Part shown: piece by piece, positions 25,701 to 32,669 of the stretch
Layout of the letters: each line of letters opens with the position of its first letter
How positions within the stretch are numbered: the first letter of the stretch is position 1
Origin: Beroe forskalii
Lineage: Eukaryota > Ctenophora > Nuda > Beroida > Beroidae
DNA: 64,000 bases
Assembly (NCBI GenBank): GCA_011033025.1
Contig: WFMF01000126.1
Coordinates: 310,001-374,000 of the forward strand
Direction of reading: 5' to 3'
The notes under the pieces: model-generated
What the model saw: only the letters and a program-made list of their open reading frames with translations
The model's database searches: none
What the model was told of the DNA's origin: nothing
Made by a program: the position numbers and the translations under genes

Positions 25701-28700
25701 ATATGAGCTAAGCTTCGTGGAACTATATGGTAGAGAAACATGAACTGTTGGGTGCCAGTAACGTAATATTGTAAGATATGACAATGCTGTCACTTAGAAC
25801 AGCGTACTGAGCGTCCCAAGCACATGTAATGGTAGTGGTATGATCTTCGGTGCAGGGTTAAACTAGAAGATAGAGTGTATTTGACATAATAATAATAATA
25901 TGCTTATTTGAAATTTGAATCAAGCTCGATGAACCTTGGTTCTTGGTGCAAAGAAATCAGCGCAAATTTGATTCAATGCTCTTTTTAATCGAAAATGATT
26001 TTCTTCAAATTTCGTGTGAAAATTTATAGCCGATAGTTACTAGTTAGTACCCCTTGAGTTAGAACCCATATCTGACGCATCCCAGAATTTCATTTTCATA
26101 TCTAAAAACCCTTCGAAATAAAACGAAAGTTTAAGTTTAAGAATTATAATTTCAAATAATCAGCAAGAGAAGCACAGCTTTCAAACAGAGAGGAACTAGT
26201 AATTCGAATCAAAGTCCGACTACATTTGGTCCGAATAGGACATGATCTTAGCTCCCCCAGTTGGTTCCAGTAACTAATCCGCACAAGAAGATTTCAGAAA
26301 GAGAAGAGTAGAGTGAGAGCGAGGAAGACAGAGAGAGTAGAGACGCGCGCAGCGTTCTTCTCAGCCTCGGTGGTGAGACAAGTCTCGGTCTCGGAGGCAG
26401 GACACTCACCACACCCATTTCCTGAGAATCCGGTCTCCGTGTCCCGAGCCTGGGGGAGGCTGCAGGAGGCGGGGTAGGAACCATCCTCGGCTGCCGTAGT
26501 GCAGAGCTCCGCAGAGAGGGAGGGCGTCCAGGCGACGCCATCCCACGACCACCTGAAACACTTCACCCAGTCGTCCGCTGTCGGCCAGGTGTTGCAGCCA
26601 GATTTCGGACATGTCGTGCACTTTGCCGTGTCGTCGCAAGCCACATCCTCCTCCGAGCAACCGAAGAAGCCGTCACCCCCCGCAACGGGCGCGCCGTCCA
26701 CCATGATCGGGCGCATGCACTCCGCGTCCGGCGAGACACAGAACTTGTGTTTCAGAGTGCTGTACGCGTCCTTGTCATTGGCTGTTCCCGTCAAGCAGAA
26801 CCTGAAGTTGGCCAGATCGTTGCAGAGCCCGCCGGAGCAACTCCGGCAGTATTCCCCATTATCTGGGCAGTTGGCGGACGTTCCGCACATCCTCATTGTA
26901 GCGTACTCCGTCCCTGAACCGGCAGCTCCCAGGACATCAGGATCAGCGTCCGGCGTCATCACCCTGCAGAAGGTTGTTTCAGAGGCACTGGGATCTCCAG
27001 GGGGGCGAGAATCGCATTTGATGGTCGGTGATTCTGTGGAGACTGGCTCTCCGCTTTGTACCTCCCACAGTGCGTCAGCAGGGGAGTACTTGTAGTGCAC
27101 GCAATCGTAGAGCAGCGAGGCTGCGTTGCAATTAGCTTCGGTACAAGTGACGCACTTGTCATCTATCGTGCAGGCGCCATCGCAGCCCCAACCCACAGTT
27201 CCAGAGTCGCCGGTAGCGGTGGCGTAGGCCCCTACTGTATCCTCGTTTACGTAACCAAACATTGGACGGTCGCAAAAGTAATTCATGCCTTGGCACGTTG
27301 CTATGTCTTCATCAGCTTCAGATGAATGGCAGTTGTTCACAGTAATGGATTGGGATATGTCCAAGTAGAGGAGGACCAGCAAAACTTTTAGTAGAAATTT
27401 CCAAATCGCCATTTTATGATAGCTGTAAAATGGTGATTTTCTTATTATTACTTTGCACGGTGAATTAAGCGATCCGTATACGCCAGTATCACACAATGCT
27501 ACTGGCGCAGACATATCACTCAAATTACCCAACACGCAATACAGTGTATTTTTTCATGCCAAATTTGAACTTATCATAATATGCTATTCACCCAAAATTT
27601 ACACATATCAAAAATTCTAAAAATTCGAATGTTAACAAGAAGTAACTGAAATAAACATGAAAATTCGAAAAAAAAATACTGTGAACTGTCAATAGAAAAA
27701 CAAAACTCTGTAATTCAGTAACGAATAGGTGTCTGATTGATGATAACCGCACGAGGAGTAAGCCGAGTTTGAAAATTGTCAAAACACATGATCCACCTGC
27801 TGATGTAGACAAACATCGCAGTTGACTAGAGAAGACCTAACATCTGATGATTGGGAGTTTAGTCTCTTCCCCCCTCCTGTTTCGATCCTTGAAGTATATA
27901 ATCGATGCTGAATGTTTTTAAATGATAGTGGAGTGGTAACGTGTCACGGTTTTTGGTAAGGTGGCATGGTTTTATTGGTAAGGTGACATGGTTTTCTTGA
28001 TTAGGTGACATGGTTTCCTTGCTTCCTTGGTTCCTTCTTTGGATAGACACGACAATAGTACGTGAAGCTATTGCGTCAAGTGTTATTTTATTGCGCATCT
28101 CAACATAAACCCAGATTAATAAGACTAATTATTGATAAATTAATCAAGGTATTCGACTTACGGGTCACACATCAGCATGGGTAGGGCCGTCTCTTGGATC
28201 TTGCTGGGTTTGTTGAATCCCATACCGTACACGCCCTCTAATAAACTCTTCTTACTGAAAGAAGTCATTGAGCCCGGGGCCGTTTTTCCTAAATTCTTCC
28301 CTCCCCATGACCTTCTCGTTCTACAAGAAGCATTTAGAATGTTGGAAGACGCAAGTTTGGGATGATTCATCGATCATGAGATGCGTGGATATGAGGTACG
28401 GGTTAAACGAATAAGAAAAGAGAGTACTTTCTGAATGGGGAGAAGGGGAGAAATTAACAAATTTTGGGGGAAACGTTGCGTATCTACGTATCTGCAAACA
28501 TATTCTTCAACGTTATTTTTCTCGAAATTCTACGAAATCAAATTTTCCTGAATCAGAATGCGCGCCGGCAGGGCCATCAGTCCAAGGGGGGCTGGGGGCT
28601 GAAGCCCCCAAGATTTTCAAAATAATAATTTTAATTAAATTCGTTGGCAATCTTTAGAGAAAAGACCCTTAATAATCGCTTCTCTCGGTAAAGCAGTAAG

Positions 28701-31700
28701 AAGAGTTCATTGGAAGGCATGAAATTAGAAATATAATTACAGTCTTATTACATAAAATACAGTAATGTCAGACCGTTAGGCAATCACAATGATTACCTAA
28801 GAAAATTAATAATCTAAAATGAGAAATCGGACCCTGAAAAATATAGGTAAAGTTGCAAAAAGAAATTATATCCCCTGGAAAAACTGATGAAAAACTTCCA
28901 TTCACCAAAATAAAGTCCATGTCAAATACAAAATGCCAATAGTCAGCGATGCTGGTGAGCGGGTCTATCTTGGGGGTTGAGGTGAGTTTTCTTCTATTGT
29001 GGCCTGGTGTTGATGTTGGGGACTGTCCTTCGTCTTCGAGAAGCTGATGATCCGTTCCTTTCTGATGGTGTGATAGCACTCTGGCTCTTCTCTGATTTTC
29101 CTCCTCAGATTGTCAACAAGTTCTTTGTGGGCTTTCCTCTCTTCTTCAGATCTGTCTGGGCTGATGTACACTGAATTGTAACCCTTGTTTCCTCGTAACA
29201 GATGAGATCTCCTTAAAATGGACTCCACAGAACTGGCGCTGCTCAATGTAACCTTAACAGGTTTGGGTGCTGAATTCGGTTCCCTTCGCCCTATCCGTTC
29301 ACAGTTCTCGATATGTGGCTGTTCTCCTAACTGCTTCAATAGTCCAGTCACACTAGTCTTGAGGTTACCCTTCTCTTCAAGTCCGAAGATCATGATGTTC
29401 TTGCTCCTGGCGTTATCTTCTGTCACGACTTTCACTGCTTCTTTTACATCTTGCACTGTGATTTGATCCATATCACCCTTCTGCGAACAGACAGCATCTC
29501 TGTAGCTCTTTATCTCCGTCTGCAGCGATGACTGAACCTGCTTGATCTGCTCCTTGCTTCCTTCCATCACCTCCTTCTTGCTTTCTATCACTTCCCGCTG
29601 CACCTCAATAATCGTTGACTTGTCTCCTAACGCCTGTTTCTGCAGCTCGTCAACTTCCACCTTCAGCTCGTCGATCTCCACAGTCGCATCCCGAATCAAG
29701 TTCCTACTTATTCGCAGATTATCCAATGCTTCAACCAGCCATGATGCGATGGTATCTTTGTCAAGTCTGGAGAACATTCTTCGTTCTAGCTTCAAGATCT
29801 TTTCACATTTGACAGCTTCTAGGATAGTATCAAAAGAGTCCTGTATCTCCTTTTGCATCTCAAACGCTTGCTCGGTTGTGTATCCCAACGAATCTGTATC
29901 ATTGCCACGGTCCGCAAGAGCGGATAACATCGCCATCTTCTAGAAGTAACACAATACTAAACAAATGTACTTGTATTAAATGTATAGTGCTGTCAAGCAT
30001 GCATGGGATGGCCTACGCCAAATCCAGCAAAGATGCAGGAAACTGCTTACTGCTCTACCGATACCAGCGTTAGACTTAGAGCCTTTATTAAAATTAGCCA
30101 GACACCTTAATAATCTCTATCCCTACTTGTCTCTAATTCCATCCCTCACAATGGCGTGTGGGGGAAGTTCGAACAATGGCAAGCAGGCGAGCCTGGGTGT
30201 AAAGGATTAAAGTGACGAATAACGAGTGGTTTCATATATCTACCAATCTATAGATCGGAAGAAATACGGAACCTCTCGGTCTCAATTCTTCCTCCAATTA
30301 AGCTGACTTCCCCTGGCATTAGGCTCTGGTGGGTGGAACAGCATTGCGAGCAGCTAAGGCCTTGCTTCCCGTCCCCATTGTGCGAACACTCCCCCACGAG
30401 ACAGGTCCATTGTGAGGGATTGTAGACAGGATTATATTAGAATTTAATGAGCTGTTCCACTTCCCACTCTCACATCAGTCTTCGGAACCAGAATCCAAGC
30501 TGCCGGAATTAGCATGATGGAAGCATGCCTATTCTAAACTCCGCTCATTTGAATTGTGCTGATTAATTCGTCTCATGCGATGTCATCAAGTGCCATGATT
30601 TCGAATGGTTTGATCTGGAGAGGTGATCTTGAATCTTGATGGCAAAATATACCCCTCCCCCAAATAAAACGTTGAAATCAAATGACGAAATTTTGAAAAA
30701 ATACTTGCCATTCGCAGGCGTGGTATTCAACGCCCCTTAAATAAATTACCCGCGCGCAGCGTAAAACGCCACGACTCAAAAGGTCGAGACATCACGCTCA
30801 TATTATAATACGCGCACATCCTACTGATGAATCCTCCACTATCTTAACCAACAGCTCTATACTTTTTGTAGAACAAGAATGTAAGGTGCCCGTAACGTTC
30901 GTCGGTCGATCGAATGGAATTGGTCGATCGATCAACTCCATTTGAACGAATGGTGTGTTTTGATGGTCCCTGTTGACTTGAATCGTGTTTAAATGAGCAA
31001 TATTTAGTTGTTTCCCTTCTAGCTTAAAGATTTTCTACTAAAAACACATCAGTTGATCAAATGAAGTTGATCGATCGACCGGTTCCATTCGATCGACCGA
31101 CGAACGTTACATGCACCTAATTGGGAGGCAAAAATCAATTTGAATATTTTCATTACATTAGAAAAATGACTGAGCCAATATGAACTCTCTTCTTGAGTTC
31201 CTCAAAGCAGGAAGATTAACAATTTTGAGGGAGTTTAATCAAACTGAATCTAAGTTAATTCAAAATAACCCACATTTTGAGCTCCTCAAAGGTCTTGACT
31301 GAGTAGAGGGGAGAGTTCGGGTCCTTCTGTTGTACCTCCACCTCCCTCGTAGACTCGATCAGCTGTGTTCTGAGTACCTTGGTGAAGAGGGAATTCTCTG
31401 CTTTCAGGGCTGCTGAAATGACTTTATTCATCATGGGCCATAGCGCGGCATGGCTCTACCAATCAGCACGCGGAATCATACAAGACCAAGTCCTCAGCGC
31501 CGATTGGTCGAAATTAATTGCGCGGTGATATGATTTTATGCGCAGGAAACTGCAAAAAAGAATAAATCTATACAAAAAGGTGTCTGGACCGATGTCCATA
31601 GGTGGATAAACTCAAGAAGGGATAGTTCCAGGCTCTGAACATCTCATCAGACGATTCTGCCAGGGTGGGTGAAATGACTAAAATGGGGTTGTGGGGGTTG

Positions 31701-32266
31701 CACCCCCTTTCCCAGCCTAAACCCACCCCTGCCTTACTCACCATCACCCTCCCCCTCCTCTGCCCCCACCACTGGAGCTGCAGCTGCAGCATTGTCAGGA
31801 GTGGTGACGTCATTAACTGGTGCTGCTGCTGTGACGTCATTAGCAGCTGGAGGGGTGGCTGCTGGGGCGGTGTCTCCTGCCTTGTTACTGTCTTCTGTGC
31901 TGAAAAGAAGGGTTACGATGGTGTGTTGAACTCCTGTGTGCGCGAGTTTTCCATGCGCGGCTCACTGGCTGTTAATGACAGGCAGTGAGGCGCGCACGAT
32001 TGTGCCGCGCATGGAAAACTAAAAGCCGCGCACGTAGGAGTTCGACACAGCCCTGCTAGAGTGTTAGGCAGTTGTCCGCAATGTGATTACAATACACAGC
32101 AAATTTTGATGAACTACGCTTCAAATCAGAAAGTAGAAACATTCAACGGTACATCAGTCGAGTGATGTTTGACCCTCTTATCAATTAATTACCTGATGTT
32201 AATCTTCTCAACCTCCTTCGAGATGACGACCTCCTGCTCCTCCAGAAAGTTAGCCCAGTCAGACAT
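13787..32266 (-). CDS. DDX19: DEAD-box RNA helicase, DDX19/DBP5 family
   Basis: DBP5/DDX19 family members are ATPases at the cytoplasmic face of the nuclear pore that remodel exported mRNPs. Thirteen coding exons: 32193-32266, 31742-31899, 31274-31412, 28162-28254, 21965-22067, 21688-21798, 16562-16739, 16146-16294, 15887-15976, 15520-15629, 14839-14954, 14262-14383, 13787-13858; about 505 codons. Exon 1 starts [12 protein letters not shown]. Exon 2 is an Ala/Pro linker. Exon 3 carries [17 protein letters not shown], and exon 4 the Q-motif region [12 protein letters not shown]. Further motifs are [10 protein letters not shown] (I), APTYELA (Ia), VGTPGT (Ib), VLDEAD (II), FSAT (III), FDLP and [13 protein letters not shown] (VI). 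The family's Dbp5-type N-terminal extension is present. Two 1-nt inconsistencies occur: the exon 6/7 junction is short by one base, and the FSAT codons in exon 8 carry one extra base. These could be assembly errors or decay. Introns 3, 4 and 6 contain other genes. Confidence 0.92.
13912..14046. repeat. GC-rich foldback MITE (family 1, copy A)
   Basis: Inverted ends (GTTGAACTCATATGCGCGC and GCACACATATGAGCTTG) surround arms containing TTTTCCATGCG and CGCATGGAAAA. The central palindrome is built on CACTGCCTGTCACTAACAG. It lies in the last intron of the helicase. The same family is at 31916-32056. Confidence 0.85.
14108..14256. repeat. GC-rich foldback MITE abutting an exon
   Basis: Inverted ends GGTCGAGACACC and GGTCGAGCCACC, with inner arms TAAGTTTGCGCTGCG and CGCCGCGCAAACTTA. 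It ends about six bases from helicase exon 12 and covers much of that intron's 5' part, leaving the GTGGGT donor just outside. A related fragment lies near 30760-30800. Confidence 0.7.
14981..15440. repeat. Purine-rich GGGA/GGAG tract
   Basis: Nearly pure G/A on the plus strand over more than 400 bases, with irregular GGGAGG-type repeats. It lies in the intron between helicase exons 10 and 11. Long open frames on either strand here (for example a Pro/Ser-rich one on the minus strand) are products of the biased composition. Confidence 0.9.
16461..16585. repeat. Tandem duplication of a 5' splice site (helicase exon 7)
   Basis: Two head-to-tail copies of about 63-67 bp run from AATTACAACCTACT to TGATGCTCTGCTCC. 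The right copy holds the real end of helicase exon 7 and its donor. The left copy, wholly intronic, repeats the last roughly 24 coding bases and the same AA|GTAGGT donor on the minus strand. Confidence 0.9.
17167..20128 (-). CDS. Ionotropic glutamate receptor subunit
   Basis: A ligand-gated cation channel of the plasma membrane. Two exons, 18176-20128 and 17167-18011 (AG|GT..AG|GT junction), give about 930 residues, normal for the family. Order: signal peptide [19 protein letters not shown]; amino-terminal periplasmic-binding-like domain to about residue 400; S1 with [13 protein letters not shown] and the agonist-binding arginine in [13 protein letters not shown]1 ([16 protein letters not shown]); pore loop [16 protein letters not shown] with Gln at the Q/R position; M3 [13 protein letters not shown] (a variant of SYTANLAAFLT); S2 with [15 protein letters not shown]4 [16 protein letters not shown]; a short cytoplasmic tail. 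One frameshift separates the first 491 codons from the rest, at a run of four Gs (18676-18679); a fifth would restore frame. The whole gene lies in helicase intron 6 on the same strand. Subtype and ligand cannot be assigned from motifs. Confidence 0.93.
20129..21687. other. Helicase intron 6 remainder; short direct repeats
   Basis: Upstream of the receptor start I see no further exon. A unit of about 52 bp (GGGTGCCACATAATTTT ... GCACATCTGGGCA) is duplicated at 21127-21240 with a partial third copy. A short GGGGCCAAAA duplication lies near 21570. Otherwise AT-rich. Confidence 0.5.
22068..22887. other. Helicase intron 4, gene-free part
   Basis: AT-rich intronic DNA between helicase exon 5 and the first microprotein ORF. 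I see no exon, hairpin or repeat I can support. Confidence 0.4.
22888..23124 (-). CDS. Single-pass membrane microprotein (paralogue 1)
   Basis: No known family recognised. The preferred start is MARSADENR, giving 78 residues; the same frame stays open upstream, but a TTTTCAG acceptor 14 bases before the ATG suggests this is an exon start. Residues 10-33 form one strongly hydrophobic helix ([19 protein letters not shown]), followed by RICHSYKC and an acidic then basic tail ending near [12 protein letters not shown] sister ORF at 24147-24374 shares the helix, the Arg-x-Cys-His motif and the Asp-Ser-Ile tail motif; that conservation is the main evidence that both are real. Both lie on the minus strand in helicase intron 4. 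Either could be the last exon of a longer gene. Confidence 0.5.
   Translation of the reverse strand: MARSADENRLIFIPIYIYVIAGVIILLVFFRICHSYKCVARDPADELGEERIETKMVESHRQKIIDSIISFHYDTSIE
23125..24146. other. Spacer between the two microprotein ORFs
   Basis: AT-rich. ATCACGCC/ATCACACC-type short repeats (about 23945-24150) occur near the second ORF. No exon recognised. Confidence 0.4.
24147..24374 (-). CDS. Single-pass membrane microprotein (paralogue 2)
   Basis: 75 residues from MPQDAVDRR. The hydrophobic segment [19 protein letters not shown] (residues 12-30) is almost identical to that of the ORF at 22888-23124, followed by [10 protein letters not shown], a basic/Gln-Glu-rich linker and the tail [13 protein letters not shown]. 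Coding bases are much more GC-rich than in its sister (for example GCCGTGCCGC-type codons), yet the protein is conserved, so selection on protein sequence is likely. The in-frame region upstream is open and preceded by a CTAGCCCAG acceptor, so an upstream exon is possible. Function unknown. Confidence 0.5.
   Translation of the reverse strand: MPQDAVDRRLLFIPIYVYVIAGVVILLVVFRLCHAYKSRHAATRRGNAKSPEQEEDVRHEVMDSILEMAIQRNMA
25284..25333. repeat. Short foldback, CCAATCAG family
   Basis: GACATTGACCAATCAGGGTG and TTGCTAATTGGTCAATGTC are inverted ends around a small core, forming a stem of about 20 bp with one bulge. Confidence 0.7.
25631..25682. repeat. Short foldback, CCAATCAG family (diverged)
   Basis: Ends CGGCCAATGAGCG and CGTTGATTGGTTG form a weaker stem with the same layout as the other members. 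Confidence 0.45.
26294..27412 (-). CDS. Cysteine-rich GPI-type surface protein (DUF753/Ly6-like repeats)
   Basis: 372 residues, intronless, from [20 protein letters not shown], a clear signal peptide. I chose this Met rather than one 41 codons upstream because it begins the signal sequence. At least three cysteine-rich repeats follow, each closing with a C-x2-C-x4-C-N type signature: [20 protein letters not shown] and [10 protein letters not shown]; a fourth diverged unit ends near [12 protein letters not shown]. The C terminus is a hydrophobic stretch ([16 protein letters not shown]) with no basic tail after it, as expected for GPI attachment. The spacing resembles the uncharacterised DUF753 proteins of arthropods and, more loosely, Ly6/uPAR three-finger domains. 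The role is probably extracellular binding; the ligand is unknown. It sits in helicase intron 4, same strand, and its coding DNA is notably GC-rich against the intron. Confidence 0.75.
   Translation of the reverse strand: MAIWKFLLKVLLVLLYLDISQSITVNNCHSSEADEDIATCQGMNYFCDRPMFGYVNEDTVGAYATATGDSGTVGWGCDGACTIDDKCVTCTEANCNAASLLYDCVHYKYSPADALWEVQSGEPVSTESPTIKCDSRPPGDPSASETTFCRVMTPDADPDVLGAAGSGTEYATMRMCGTSANCPDNGEYCRSCSGGLCNDLANFRFCLTGTANDKDAYSTLKHKFCVSPDAECMRPIMVDGAPVAGGDGFFGCSEEDVACDDTAKCTTCPKSGCNTWPTADDWVKCFRWSWDGVAWTPSLSAELCTTAAEDGSYPASCSLPQARDTETGFSGNGCGECPASETETCLTTEAEKNAARVSTLSVFLALTLLFSF
27413..28161. other. Helicase intron 4, upstream of the surface-protein gene
   Basis: AT-rich. A short tandem motif GGTAAGGTGGCATGGTTTT / GGTAAGGTGACATGGTTTT recurs two to three times at about 27952-28020. 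No exon recognised. Confidence 0.45.
28965..29936 (-). mobile_element. LINE ORF1-like RNA-binding protein
   Basis: An intact 323-residue frame. Residues 1-150 are predicted helical/coiled-coil from heptad-like Leu/Ile spacing and charged stretches (for example [16 protein letters not shown]). It then has an RRM-like core typical of non-LTR retrotransposon ORF1 proteins: [53 protein letters not shown] and a final [12 protein letters not shown]1 proteins of this type coat element RNA. I find no ORF2 (endonuclease/reverse transcriptase) downstream at 28400-28960 nor elsewhere, so the copy is truncated or ORF1-only. It is in helicase intron 3 in the same orientation as the host gene. An intact frame with no ORF2 suggests either recent insertion or domestication. 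Confidence 0.75.
29937..30883. other. Upstream flank of the LINE ORF1
   Basis: Probably includes the element's 5' untranslated part. A segment at about 30128-30185 (CCCTCACAATGG ... GTGTGGGGGAAGTTCG) reappears inverted at about 30360-30425, an imperfect inverted pair roughly 180 bp apart. A GC-rich MITE fragment is at about 30760-30800. Confidence 0.45.
30884..31118. repeat. MITE with inverted repeats rich in CGATCGA
   Basis: Terminal inverted repeats of about 70 bp, with outer ends GGTGCCCGTAACGTTCGTCG and CGACGAACGTTACATGCACC. The arms contain repeated GGTCGATCGA/TCGATCGACC. The centre is AT-rich and non-palindromic. It lies in helicase intron 3. Confidence 0.85.
31454..31508. repeat. Short foldback, CCAATCAG family
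   Basis: Ends ACCAATCAGCACGCGG and CAGCGCCGATTGGTCG. It is preceded by GGGCCATAGCGCGGCATGG, a close relative of a segment in the foldback at 12234-12345. Confidence 0.55.
31916..32056. repeat. GC-rich foldback MITE (family 1, copy B)
   Basis: Ends GTTGAACTCCTGTGTGCG and CGCACGTAGGAGTTCGAC; inner arms GTTTTCCATGCGCGGC and GCCGCGCATGGAAAAC. It has the same architecture and much sequence identity with 13912-14046. It lies in helicase intron 1, so two copies of one MITE family sit in one gene. Confidence 0.85.
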
Positions 32267-32669
32267 GGCTACACTACTCAAACGTTGGAAATGTTAGTGC
32301 TTGTCGATATAATCAAACATATGTGTGTAGAACGCTCGATTGAATAGAGAAAAGCAAAATTGCGGGTTAATGAACTATCAAAAAGTAGAAGGGATCAAGA
32401 GTAAGAATCATCCCTGTCGTGCATAATAAATACTGATATGACGCCATCGACTCAATTATGTTCAGTTATATAGTATGTCGAGTGTTGATTACATAATATG
32501 TCAAATATCTTTATAAGTTTTAAAAAACACATGAAGGAAAGAAACCACCATCATAAATATACTCTGAACAGGATCAAAACAGACGTGTTAAAACAAATGG
32601 CGCTAGTCATCACATACTTACAATGCCTCGGGACTTCAGTTAAAAACAACACATGTCTTAAATATCTCC

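Larger units (their letters stand above)
24375..26293. other. Helicase intron 4, foldback-rich
   Basis: Holds an inverted pair GGTGTCGCCACCT (about 24653) with AGGTGGCGACACC (about 24785), and two CCAATCAG-type foldbacks (separate entries). A 153-codon open frame at 25332-25793 on the minus strand has no recognisable domain and is not called. Confidence 0.5.

Noticed and set aside
25332-25793. 153-codon open frame on the minus strand
   Set aside because: No signal peptide, domain or splice context; overlaps a foldback family member; low-complexity gain of length is plausible by chance.
28158-28370. 70-codon frame starting upstream of helicase exon 4 as a separate protein
   Set aside because: The segment after the CTTTCAG acceptor is helicase exon 4 in the phase required by exon 3; the upstream residues are intronic.
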